Shown here: in pieces, positions 1 to 6,964 of the stretch | How the letters are laid out: every line of letters starts with the position of its first letter | Position numbering within the stretch: the first letter of the stretch is position 1 | NCBI GenBank assembly: GCA_947496905.1 | Contig: CANMEW010000005.1 | Location: 11,756 to 25,864, forward strand | Length of the DNA: 14,109 nucleotides | Origin: Rickettsiales bacterium | GTDB taxonomy: Bacteria; Pseudomonadota; Alphaproteobacteria; Rickettsiales; UBA1997 | Reading direction: 5' to 3' | Notes under the pieces: model-generated | The model's input: the letters and a program-made list of their open reading frames with translations, nothing else | Database searches by the model: none | Told to the model about the DNA's origin: nothing | Program-made: the position numbers and the translations under genes

Positions 1-1
1 A

Positions 2-301
2 AAAGTTTCTGTCAAGCGAGTGATGGTCGTGCCTGGCAGTCATGCCGTGAAATTGCAGGCGCAAGCCGAAGGGCTCGACAAGATTTTTATCGATGCGGGC
101 ATCGATTGGCGCGAACCTGGGTGCTCAATGTGTTTGGCGATGAACCCCGACAAACTCGCGCCGCAAGAGCGCGCCGCAAGCACCTCGAATCGCAACTTTG
201 AAGGTCGACAAGGTCGCGGCGGTCGCACTCACCTTCTCAGCCCTGCAATGGCTGCAGCGGCGGCGATTACTGGACGCCTAACTGACGTGAGGAAGATTTA
301 A
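2..301 (+). CDS. leuC: 3-isopropylmalate dehydratase large subunit (LeuC), C-terminal part
   Basis: This is the last ~99 residues of LeuC, cut by the window's left edge; frame is open from base 2 and ends at TAA 299-301. LeuC with LeuD isomerises 2- to 3-isopropylmalate in leucine biosynthesis, using a [4Fe-4S] cluster. The sequence shows the C-terminal aconitase-family signature: MVVPGS, then PGCSMCLAMNPD carrying two of the three cluster cysteines, then ASTSNRNFEGRQGRGGRTHL and the SPAMAAAAAITG tail. leuD, often the next gene, is not downstream; the following gene is convergent. Base composition is odd: two 60-bp lines I counted are about 57-58% G+C, against about 38% in a counted line of clpB. 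This may mean transfer or a strongly different codon use. Confidence 0.95.
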   Translation, partial: KVSVKRVMVVPGSHAVKLQAQAEGLDKIFIDAGIDWREPGCSMCLAMNPDKLAPQERAASTSNRNFEGRQGRGGRTHLLSPAMAAAAAITGRLTDVRKI

Positions 302-324
302 CCCAGATCCGTCATTAGATCGAA

Positions 325-342
325 TTTGCCCGCGCGGGCAAA
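325..342 (+). terminator. Probable leuC terminator hairpin
   Basis: A perfect 18-bp palindrome lies 24 nt after the leuC stop. Its stem TTTGCCC pairs with GGGCAAA around a GCGC centre and is followed by ATCTTTTCC. The position and G+C-rich stem suit an intrinsic terminator, but the T-tract is short and interrupted, so function is inferred. Confidence 0.5.
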
Positions 343-513
343 ATCTTTTCCGATCGAACCCTCTGGGCTCTAAGCTCAAAAAAAAGTTTCAAAAAATACC
401 TCAAAGGTAAAAAAATTGCGCCTTACAGCCGGAAGGGTTCATTTTAAAAAGAACAGTTACTAATCGTATTTTTTACAACCCACCACTCGTAAAGCCACGT
501 CTTTGCTGCATCG
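343..513. other. Non-coding gap between leuC and clpB
   Basis: This is the middle of the 283-base convergent gap 302-584. It contains A-runs (around 380-420) and no open frame, tRNA-like or rRNA-like structure that I can recognise. The two hairpins of the gap are listed separately. Composition falls from leuC-like G+C-rich to A/T-rich across about 302-420. Confidence 0.5.
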
Positions 514-570
514 AGAAAAAAGTCTAGATTTTCCACACGTGTGGAAAATCTTAAAAAATGACTTTTTTCT
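514..570. terminator. Nested long palindrome, probable bidirectional terminator
   Basis: A perfect 26-bp palindrome at 526-551 (arm AGATTTTCCACAC, no spacer) is nested inside a second, perfect 11-bp inverted repeat: AGAAAAAAGTC at 514-524 and GACTTTTTTCT at 560-570. The outer arms give a T-run on the 3' side of the hairpin on either strand. It sits 14 nt from the clpB stop, between convergent leuC and clpB, so a two-way terminator is the simplest reading. A protein-binding palindrome is possible but less likely at a 3'/3' junction. Confidence 0.65.
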
Positions 571-584
571 AGCCTTTCCACATC

Positions 585-3152
585 TCATTCCACACTCAAA
601 TTTTCCTTCTCGAATTTTATTTCCACGCTTTGTCCGTCGCTAATTTCTCCACGAAGAATTTTTTCCGCTAAAATATTTTCAATTTCGCGCTGAATCACTC
701 TTTTGAGTGGACGCGCGCCGTAAGCGGAATCGTAGCCTTTCGCCGCGAGGTAACTCTTCGCCTTTGCGTCAATGTTTAACTTGATGCTGCGCAAGAGTAA
801 TCTTTTGGCGAGCCTAAAAAATTGTACGTCTACAATGCCTTCCATGTTTTTACGGCTGAGCTTGTTGAAGAGAATAATTTCATCCAATCGATTCAAAAAC
901 TCCGGACGGAAATGTGTGCGAACCTCATCCATCACGCTCTCACGCACGCTCTCACTTTTTTCTTCCTCATCCAAATTGGTCAAAAATTTCGAACCTAAAT
1001 TTGAAGTAAGGATGATGATTGTGTTGGTAAAATTTACGACATGCCCTTGGGAGTCAGTCAGGCGACCATCGTCGAGCACTTGCAGTAAAATGTTGAAAAC
1101 GTCGTGATGCGCTTTTTCTACCTCGTCAAACAAAATTACTTGGTAAGGACGACGACGCACAGCTTCCGTCAACACGCCACCTTGTTCGTAGCCGACATAC
1201 CCTGGAGGAGCGCCAATTAAGCGCGCAACCGCATGCTTCTCCATGAACTCGCTCATGTCGATGCGTAAAATCGCGCTCTCGTCATCGAAAATAAACTCCG
1301 CCAAAGCCTTACAAACTTCTGTTTTGCCGACTCCTGTTGGACCCAAAAATAAAAATGAACCAATTGGTCGGTGAGCATCTTGTAATCCAGCGCGCGACCT
1401 ACGCACAGCGTCAGAAATCGCCTTCAGAGCGTCTTCTTGTCCAATGATTCTTTTACGGAGAGAATCTTCCATTTTGAGCAATTTTTCTTTTTCGCCGGAG
1501 AGAATTTTGTCGGTTGGAATGCCGGTAACTTTGGCAATGATTGCAGCAATGTCGTCTTCCGTAACAGACTCGCGCACCATGCTGTAAGAAGCCTCAGCCT
1601 CAGTTGTTAGCAGCTCTTTTTGTAGCTCCGGAATTCTGCCGTAAGTCAGCTCGCCCGCCTTAGCTAAATCCCCCTCACGCTGCGCTTTTTCTAATTCAAA
1701 TTTTGCCTGCTCAATTTTGCTTTTGAGGTCGCTAGCCTTGCCACGCTTCATTTTTTCTGTCTGCCAGAGCGAAGTCATTTCAGCGGATTTTTTTTCCAAT
1801 TTAGCTAGTTCGGAAGTAAGGGTTTTTAACCGCTCCTTCGATGCTGCATCATCCTCTTTTTTCAAAGCTTCCGCCTCAATTTTTAGCTGAATAATTTTGC
1901 GATCAAATTCGTCTAATTCTGTTGGTTTTGAATCGAGTTCGATTTTTAAAGAACTCGCCGCTTCGTCGATTAAATCGATTGCTTTGTCTGGCAAAAAGCG
2001 GTCAGTGATGTAGCGGTTGGAAAGGGTTGCGGCAGCGATTAAGGCGGCATCTTTTATTCTGATGCCGTGGTGAACTTCGTATTTTTCTTTGATGCCACGC
2101 AGAATTGAAATTGTGTCTTCAACCGTTGGCTCATTGGTGTAGACCATTTGGAAACGTCGCGCCAAAGCAACATCTTTTTCAATGTATTTGCGGTATTCGT
2201 CCAAAGTTGTTGCGCCGATGCAGCGTAGATCGCCCCTTGCCAATGCCGGCTTCAGCAAGTTTGACGCATCCATTGCGCCGTCACTTTTTCCAGCACCAAC
2301 AAGCAAATGTAGTTCGTCGATGAAAAGAATTACGCCGTCATTATTTTCGATCTCGCCAAGCACCGCTTTCAAGCGCTCCTCAAATTCTCCGCGAAATTTT
2401 GCGCCCGCCACCAAAGCGCCCATGTCGAGTGCCATCAGTCTTTTATTTTTCAAACTTTCCGGCACGTCACCATTTACAATGCGCTGCGCAAGACCTTCAA
2501 CAATCGCAGTTTTGCCAACTCCTGGCTGACCGATTAGAACCGGATTATTTTTTGTACGGCGCGACAAGACTTGCATGGCGCGCCTGATTTCTTCGTCGCG
2601 ACCAATTACGGGATCAATTTTTCCGTCGAGTGCTTTTTTAGTGAGATCTTGCGCGTATTTTTCGAGCGCTTGGTAAGTGGATTCAGCTGACGCAGAGTTA
2701 GCTTTTTTGCCAGAGCGAATTTTTTGTATTGCCGCGCGAAGTGCTGAAACTGTTACTCCGGCAACTTTTAACGCCTTCGCCGCTTCGTTTTTTTCATCCT
2801 CCAAAATTCCTTGGAGAAGACGTTCCACCGTGACGAATTGGTCGGAATTCTGATCAGAAAGTTTTTCCGCTAGAAGTAGAACGCGCGCCAGCTCTTGCGA
2901 CATTGATGTTTGCCCAGCGCCGCCACCAGAAACTGCCGGAATTTTAGACAAGGCTTGCTTGATTTCAGCCTGAAGAATTTCCGCATTACCGTCACAAAAA
3001 CTAATTAGCTTGGAGGCAAGACCATCTTGATCATGCAGCATCGCCTGCAAAAGATGTTCCGGTAATAATTTTTGATGACCGCAAGACAAAGCCAGTGTTT
3101 GAGCGGTTTGAAGTAGGCTCTGAGCTTTTTCTGTGTAACGTTCGAGATTCAT
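585..3152 (-). CDS. clpB: ATP-dependent disaggregase ClpB
   Basis: ClpB is the cytosolic Hsp100 disaggregase that, with DnaK/DnaJ/GrpE, threads aggregated proteins through a hexameric ring. All parts are present in 855 residues, the normal length. The N domain with two Clp repeats is about residues 1-145. NBD1 has Walker A GQPGVGKT (208-215) and Walker B ILFIDE (275-280). The coiled-coil M domain is about 410-525. NBD2 has Walker A GPTGVGKT (604-611), the pore-loop GYVGYE and Walker B VILFDE. The M domain separates it from ClpA and ClpC. The ATG start (3150-3152) overlaps the stop of the upstream glycosyltransferase as ATGA, and no Shine-Dalgarno sequence is visible, so translation is probably coupled. 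I saw no convincing sigma-32 promoter in the preceding 250 bases, although clpB is classically RpoH-driven and rpoH lies 8 kb away. Confidence 0.98.
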   Translation of the reverse strand: MNLERYTEKAQSLLQTAQTLALSCGHQKLLPEHLLQAMLHDQDGLASKLISFCDGNAEILQAEIKQALSKIPAVSGGGAGQTSMSQELARVLLLAEKLSDQNSDQFVTVERLLQGILEDEKNEAAKALKVAGVTVSALRAAIQKIRSGKKANSASAESTYQALEKYAQDLTKKALDGKIDPVIGRDEEIRRAMQVLSRRTKNNPVLIGQPGVGKTAIVEGLAQRIVNGDVPESLKNKRLMALDMGALVAGAKFRGEFEERLKAVLGEIENNDGVILFIDELHLLVGAGKSDGAMDASNLLKPALARGDLRCIGATTLDEYRKYIEKDVALARRFQMVYTNEPTVEDTISILRGIKEKYEVHHGIRIKDAALIAAATLSNRYITDRFLPDKAIDLIDEAASSLKIELDSKPTELDEFDRKIIQLKIEAEALKKEDDAASKERLKTLTSELAKLEKKSAEMTSLWQTEKMKRGKASDLKSKIEQAKFELEKAQREGDLAKAGELTYGRIPELQKELLTTEAEASYSMVRESVTEDDIAAIIAKVTGIPTDKILSGEKEKLLKMEDSLRKRIIGQEDALKAISDAVRRSRAGLQDAHRPIGSFLFLGPTGVGKTEVCKALAEFIFDDESAILRIDMSEFMEKHAVARLIGAPPGYVGYEQGGVLTEAVRRRPYQVILFDEVEKAHHDVFNILLQVLDDGRLTDSQGHVVNFTNTIIILTSNLGSKFLTNLDEEEKSESVRESVMDEVRTHFRPEFLNRLDEIILFNKLSRKNMEGIVDVQFFRLAKRLLLRSIKLNIDAKAKSYLAAKGYDSAYGARPLKRVIQREIENILAEKILRGEISDGQSVEIKFEKENLSVE

Positions 3153-4237
3153 AAATATTTTATTTGGTTGCTTGACCCCTGCCCCACAAGCTCTCCCAAA
3201 GCCTTTTCCAAAGACTCGTAAGAAAATTTTTTTTGCAGTCGGGCGAAGGAATTTTCGATTAAATTATTCACTAGGCTTGGATCGCCAATCAATTGCAGCG
3301 CGGCTTCGGCGATTCGATTTCTTAGACCATCAAGAGGATTCGCATCAATCATCAAAGCATCGATTCCGTCTCGTAAAATTTCTTTTGGACCATCAGCTCT
3401 GGTTGAAATTATTGGCTTACGAAACTTCATCGCCTCGAGCAGTACAAGTCCGAAAGTCTCTCTCTCGGAAGGTAAAATAAAAATGTCGATTGAGTTAAAA
3501 AAAGATTTTTTGTCCGAGATCCATCCGCAAAATTCGACGCTATTTTCAACCGCCAACTTCTTCGCTAACTTGCGCAAAAAAGCCTCTTGGTAACCAGCGC
3601 CGGCAATTTTTAGAATAAATTTTTTGTCAGAAATTTCTGTTAGTTTTTTCATTGCGTGAATCACGTGGTAAAAACCTTTCACCTTATCCAGACGCCCAAT
3701 GACACCAAGCGTGACAATATTTTTTTCTGACAAATCAACTTTTGGCGCATCAAAAATTGCGTCATCAAGATCAATAATATTTGAGATGACAAAGCTGCTA
3801 TTCTCGCTTCGCCCTGCATCGATCGTACGAAAAAAGATCTGTTTATTTACCGAGAGAACGACATCTGAGCCAATGGAGCGCTTCACATTCATGCTGTGAT
3901 TGATGCTGATGAGAAAAATTTTTTTATTTTTTATGCGCTTGATTGCCTTGCGCGCAATGACCGTAGCTCTTCCAGCGTGAGCAAAAACTGCATCAGTCTT
4001 GGAATCTTGTAGAATTTTTTGAATTTTTCTTACGGCAAAAAAGTCGTGGTAGCCAAGGCGATTGCTAGTTTTTTCGAGTGGAATATTTAACTCTGACACC
4101 TTGTGTGCGTAAGGAGCGTCATTTTTAGTAATCGCGATTAAATCATGCCCTAAATTTTTTAGGGTAATCATGTAATCAATAAAAACCTGCTCTACTCCAC
4201 CATTTTGAGAGGTAAGGATAATGTTGGCTATTTTCAT
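3149..4237 (-). CDS. Family 4 glycosyltransferase (GT-B fold)
   Basis: This is a 362-residue retaining glycosyltransferase, likely adding a sugar from a nucleotide donor to lipopolysaccharide, capsule or another surface glycan at the cytoplasmic membrane face. The N-terminal half holds a GT4-like acceptor domain with a glycine-rich loop (SQNGGVEQVF, 10-19). The C-terminal Glycos_transf_1 domain begins near GVIGRLDKVKGF (178-189). It has the GT4 E-x7-E pattern in SERETFGLVLLEAM (E260 and E268) and the donor-site stretch TRADGPKEIL (279-288). No signal peptide or membrane span is seen. It overlaps the GT2 gene upstream and clpB downstream by 4 bases each (ATGA). The donor and acceptor sugars cannot be read from sequence. 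Confidence 0.9.
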   Translation of the reverse strand: MKIANIILTSQNGGVEQVFIDYMITLKNLGHDLIAITKNDAPYAHKVSELNIPLEKTSNRLGYHDFFAVRKIQKILQDSKTDAVFAHAGRATVIARKAIKRIKNKKIFLISINHSMNVKRSIGSDVVLSVNKQIFFRTIDAGRSENSSFVISNIIDLDDAIFDAPKVDLSEKNIVTLGVIGRLDKVKGFYHVIHAMKKLTEISDKKFILKIAGAGYQEAFLRKLAKKLAVENSVEFCGWISDKKSFFNSIDIFILPSERETFGLVLLEAMKFRKPIISTRADGPKEILRDGIDALMIDANPLDGLRNRIAEAALQLIGDPSLVNNLIENSFARLQKKFSYESLEKALGELVGQGSSNQIKYL

Positions 4238-4986
4238 TTAATTTTTTCTTGAGCTTTGAGGTATGAAACTAGTGGATAAAGCCCGCAAAGCATCGCCAGC
4301 AGAACTCCGAGCAAACCTTCTTTGTAACCTTTTTTGATCACGAAAGATTTCAGAAATCGCATTTTGAAATCTAAGACTGAGCGGAGAAATCCGCCGCGAA
4401 TTTTATCCCTTAAAATCATGTCATTCGCTTTCCAATTGGTGTAGCGATTGAAGCGCGCCAGTAGATCAAAAACATCATCATCGACAAGATGAATGATCGG
4501 ATTTTTTAAAGATTTGATCTCTCCGTTTAAGTCGAATGTTGGATGAATTTCCTTGTCTTCATGGTATTTTTTTAAGTCCCGGTAAGTGAGAGTTTCTCGC
4601 TGCAGAACCCCAAGGGTTCTAAGCCATCCGTACTTTACCCATCTAGCTCCAATATAATTGGCAATCGGAATAAAAAATCCGCAAGGAGGAGAATTTTTTA
4701 TTGCTAAAATTTCTCCAGCTAACTCGCGAGAAATCCTTTCATCAGCATCAATTTCTAAAATCCAATCACCAGTTGCAGTACTTAGAGCTACGTTTCTTCG
4801 CGCACCTTCAATATTCCACGAGCCCTCAACAATTTTATTGGTAAATTTCAAAACTATTTCTTTTGTACGGTCGGTGCATTTGTCGAGCACGACCACTATT
4901 TCATCAGCAAAATCAAGGCTTTGCAGACATTCTGCGATTTTCTTTTCTTCATTGTGAGCAACAATTATTGCGGAAATTTTTGTCAT
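4234..4986 (-). CDS. Family 2 glycosyltransferase, WaaE/KdtX-like
   Basis: This is a 250-residue inverting GT-A transferase. The nucleotide-sugar domain starts at once: SAIIVAHNEEKKIAECLQSL (5-24), DEIVVVLDKCTDRT (28-41), and the metal-binding DAD motif in LEIDADERI (77-85). The pattern AHNEE...CTDRT...ARRN...DADER is typical of the LPS-core WaaE/KdtX glucosyltransferase group. The C-terminal part carries a hydrophobic stretch (about 224-243, GLLGVLLAMLCGLYPLVSYL) that would anchor it at the inner membrane, as in that group. It is the first gene of the run GT2-GT4-clpB. The ATG start at 4986 is 52 nt from the possible long start of the divergent superoxide dismutase gene, so its promoter should lie in or near 4987-5038. 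The exact acceptor is unknown. Confidence 0.9.
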   Translation of the reverse strand: MTKISAIIVAHNEEKKIAECLQSLDFADEIVVVLDKCTDRTKEIVLKFTNKIVEGSWNIEGARRNVALSTATGDWILEIDADERISRELAGEILAIKNSPPCGFFIPIANYIGARWVKYGWLRTLGVLQRETLTYRDLKKYHEDKEIHPTFDLNGEIKSLKNPIIHLVDDDVFDLLARFNRYTNWKANDMILRDKIRGGFLRSVLDFKMRFLKSFVIKKGYKEGLLGVLLAMLCGLYPLVSYLKAQEKIK

Positions 4987-5003
4987 GAATTTGATTTAAA
5001 AAT

Positions 5004-5031
5004 TTGACTTGAGGTGGTGGCATTTTAGGTT
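5004..5031 (+). promoter_or_regulatory. Possible sod promoter in divergent gap
   Basis: TTGACT at 5004-5009 is a good -35 box. With a 16-bp spacer it faces a poor -10, TAGGTT (5026-5031). If used, transcription would begin at about 5038, so the ATG at 5039 would be almost leaderless and the ATG at 5174 would have a ~135-nt leader. The -10 match is weak, so this is tentative. Confidence 0.3.
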
Positions 5032-5038
5032 TTCAGCA

Positions 5039-5173
5039 ATGCAAATCTCAAAAAGAAAATTCCTCAAAACAACACTTCTTTCCTCTGCTTTCCTACTTAC
5101 CGCTTGCAAGCTGAATTTCTTTTGCGCGCGAAACAGTAGGTTAATTCTTCAACCCACAAATCTCGGAGCAAAC
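5039..5173 (+). other. In-frame lipoprotein/Tat-like leader upstream of sodB
   Basis: From the ATG at 5039 the frame runs without a stop into sodB. The peptide has a positive n-region with SKRKFLK at residues 4-10, close to a twin-arginine motif (KR instead of RR). A hydrophobic stretch LLSSAFLL (13-20) follows, then a lipobox L-T-A-C with the cysteine at 23. Another 22 residues lead to the SodB Met. If translated, it would give a membrane-attached, exported dismutase; if not, it is a remnant of a lost gene. The ATG has no clear ribosome binding site, while the internal ATG at 5174 has one. Which start is used, or whether both are, cannot be settled here. Confidence 0.4.
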
Positions 5174-5773
5174 ATGTTATTTGAATTACCACAATTGCCT
5201 TACGCCAAAAATGCTTTGGCGCCACACATCTCTGAAAACACCATCAATTTCCACCATGGCAAGCATCACCAAGCTTACGTAACCAACCTAAATAACTTAA
5301 TCAACGGCACTGATTTATTTGGAAAATCACTTGAGGAAATTATCAAAATTTCTGTAGCCGACAAAACCAAGGCCGGAATTTTTAACAATGCTGCACAGGT
5401 TTGGAATCACACATTTTACTGGCATTCAATGAAGCCAAATGGTGGTGGAAAACCTTCAGGAGAAATCTTAAAAAAAATCGAATCTGATTTCGGTTCTTAC
5501 GAAAATTTTGTGACTGAATTTAAAGCCGCAGGCGCAACTCAATTTGGTTCTGGATGGGCTTGGCTAGTGCTCGAAAATGGTAAGCTAAAAGTTACAAAAA
5601 CTGGAAATGCTGAAACGCCGCTTACTTCCTCCGCCTCACCTTTAATGACCATGGATGTTTGGGAGCATGCCTATTATTTAGACTTCCAAAATGCTCGCCC
5701 AACCTACATCGACACCTTCTTGAATCACCTAGTGAATTGGGACTTCGTCACAGAAAACTTAAGGAATCTCTGA
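5174..5773 (+). CDS. sodB: Iron superoxide dismutase (SodB type)
   Basis: The enzyme converts superoxide to oxygen and hydrogen peroxide. From the ATG at 5174 it is 199 residues, the usual FeSOD length. Metal ligands are H27 (FHHGKHH), H79 (VWNHTFYWH), D161 and H165 (MDVWEHAYY). AAQVWNHTFYW with Gln and GSGWAWL mark the iron rather than the manganese type. GGAG at 5165-5168, five nt before the ATG, supports this start. The same frame is open upstream, and an ATG at 5039 would give a 244-residue form with a lipoprotein-like leader (separate entry). The final codons and TGA stop (from 5761) lie inside the inserted palindromic element, so the C-terminus ...NLRNL is partly element-encoded. The family's usual end is just after the NW-F-xxNL motif, so function should be intact. 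Confidence 0.95.
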   Translation: MLFELPQLPYAKNALAPHISENTINFHHGKHHQAYVTNLNNLINGTDLFGKSLEEIIKISVADKTKAGIFNNAAQVWNHTFYWHSMKPNGGGKPSGEILKKIESDFGSYENFVTEFKAAGATQFGSGWAWLVLENGKLKVTKTGNAETPLTSSASPLMTMDVWEHAYYLDFQNARPTYIDTFLNHLVNWDFVTENLRNL

Positions 5774-5907
5774 AAAACCATCTTTTCCGGTAATTGTGTC
5801 GTCAGATAAATTTGCTCGCGAGCATGTACATCAAGGGTACACTTTCCTGCTCGCAAATTTTCTTCCTAAAAATTCCTCGAAAAATCTAGGTTTTTCAGAG
5901 GCTCCTT
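5761..5907 (+). mobile_element. Miniature palindromic element, copy 1 (MITE/Correia-like)
   Basis: This is a 147-bp unit bounded by 19-bp terminal inverted repeats: left AAGGAATCTCTGAAAAACC, right the complement of AAGGAGCCTCTGAAAAACC, differing at 2 positions. It is flanked by TTAA at both ends if the terminal AA/TT is counted. Inside are further inverted repeats: AAATTTGCTCGCGAGC against GCTCGCAAATTT, and GTAC pairs near the apex. Transcribed, nearly all of it could fold into one long hairpin. A second copy at 6965-7110 is inverted and differs at about five bases and one indel. No open frame is seen, so it would need a transposase in trans. It overlaps the sodB stop codon and ends 18 bp before hisB. 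Confidence 0.8.
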
Positions 5908-5925
5908 AAAAAAATCTTTGTAGTA

Positions 5926-6513
5926 ATGAGACTAGCAAAAATCGAACGTAACACCAAGGAAACCAAAATTAAGGTTGAGGTGAATCTTGACGGAACCGGT
6001 CAATTCAAGGTCGAAACCGGTATTGGATTTTTAAATCACATGATTGAGCAACTGTCTCACCACAGTTTAATCGACATCAATCTCGAAACCAAAGGCGATC
6101 TCCACATCGATTTCCACCACGCTACAGAAGACTCTGCAATTGCTTTGGGCGATGCAATCAAGCTTGCCCTTGGCGACAAAAAAGGCATCACCCGCTTTGG
6201 TCATTCTTACGTTCCGATGGATGAAACCCTCACTCGCACAGTGATCGACCTTTCCGGCAGAGCCTACCCTGTTTTTAAATGCGAATTTAAACGCGACAAA
6301 ATCGGCGAAATGGATTCAGAGCTTTTTCGTGAATTTTTTTTCGCCCTCGCCCAAAGTATCGGCTGCAACCTTCACATCGAAAATCTCTACGGCATCAACA
6401 ACCACCACATTGTTGAATCTTGCTTCAAATCCTTAGCTAGAGCACTTCGTCAAGCCATCGCCATTGACGAAAGAAAAAAAGACGCAATCAATTCAACTAA
6501 GGGACTTCTCTAA
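5926..6513 (+). CDS. hisB: Imidazoleglycerol-phosphate dehydratase (monofunctional HisB)
   Basis: HisB removes water from imidazole-glycerol phosphate in histidine biosynthesis, in the cytosol as a manganese-dependent 24-mer. The 195-residue protein is the stand-alone dehydratase without the phosphatase domain. Both signature metal motifs are present: DFHHATEDSAIALG (62-75, with H64, H65, E68) and GINNHHIVESCFKSLARALR (156-175, with H160, H161, E164). The FLNHMIEQLSHH segment (35-46) supplies further histidines. No other his gene is nearby, so it is detached from the usual his operon. It begins 18 bp after palindromic element copy 1, has no visible Shine-Dalgarno sequence, and is followed after 2 nt by the VOC gene. 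Its promoter must therefore lie in the element or upstream in sodB. Confidence 0.97.
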   Translation: MRLAKIERNTKETKIKVEVNLDGTGQFKVETGIGFLNHMIEQLSHHSLIDINLETKGDLHIDFHHATEDSAIALGDAIKLALGDKKGITRFGHSYVPMDETLTRTVIDLSGRAYPVFKCEFKRDKIGEMDSELFREFFFALAQSIGCNLHIENLYGINNHHIVESCFKSLARALRQAIAIDERKKDAINSTKGLL

Positions 6514-6515
6514 AA

Positions 6516-6947
6516 ATGGTAACCAACTTGCAGCCATTTCATCTGGCAGTGCCTACGCACAATCTTACTGAGGCTCGAAAATTTTACGGAGAATTTTTGG
6601 GTTTTGAGGAGGGTAGATCAACTGACAGCTGGATTGACTGGAATTTCTTTGGTCACCAATTCGTGACTCATTTGAAGGTTGGGATGAGAAGCGAGCCCGC
6701 GGCAATTAACCTCGTTGACGGAAAAGATGTTCCGGTTCCGCATTTTGGAGTAGTGTTGGAGTGGAATGATTGGCATGAATTTGCCGAGAAGCTCAAGGCC
6801 TGCAAAATCAAATTCGTGATTGATCCTTACATCAGATTTCGTGGAGCAATTGGCGAGCAAGCCACAATGTTTTTTCTAGACCCAAGCGGCAACGCCTTAG
6901 AGTTCAAGGCGTTCAAAGACCCTACTCAGCTTTTTCGGAAATATTAG
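6516..6947 (+). CDS. VOC-superfamily (glyoxalase/dioxygenase fold) protein
   Basis: This is a 143-residue protein of the vicinal oxygen chelate fold, made of two beta-alpha-beta-beta-beta modules. It starts with QPFHLAVPTHNLTEARKFYGEFLGF, the usual first-module opening, has the GHQF segment (46-49), and ends with FFLDPSGNALEFKAF. A metal triad can be proposed from H9, H76 (PHFGVVL) and E129 (ALEF), so it is probably an active metalloenzyme. The substrate cannot be named; glyoxalase, ring-cleavage dioxygenase and resistance proteins share this fold. It starts 2 nt after the hisB stop and is surely cotranscribed with it. Palindromic element copy 2 begins 17 nt after its stop. Confidence 0.85.
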   Translation: MVTNLQPFHLAVPTHNLTEARKFYGEFLGFEEGRSTDSWIDWNFFGHQFVTHLKVGMRSEPAAINLVDGKDVPVPHFGVVLEWNDWHEFAEKLKACKIKFVIDPYIRFRGAIGEQATMFFLDPSGNALEFKAFKDPTQLFRKY

Positions 6948-6964
6948 AGCAGATGATTTTGGTT

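Noticed and set aside
302..584. tRNA, riboswitch or small gene in the leuC-clpB gap
   Set aside because: No cloverleaf, no conserved riboswitch core and no open frame with a start and ribosome binding site were visible; only the two hairpins stand out.
772..2587. Several plus-strand open frames inside clpB
   Set aside because: Shadows of the well-supported minus-strand clpB; no recognisable protein signature.
3153..3400. sigma-32 promoter for clpB
   Set aside because: I found CTTG-containing stretches but no partner -10 at acceptable spacing on the minus strand.
5009..5038. TTG at 5009 as the superoxide dismutase start
   Set aside because: It lies within the possible -35 box and lacks a ribosome binding site; ATG 5174 (with GGAG) or ATG 5039 (before the signal-like leader) are better.
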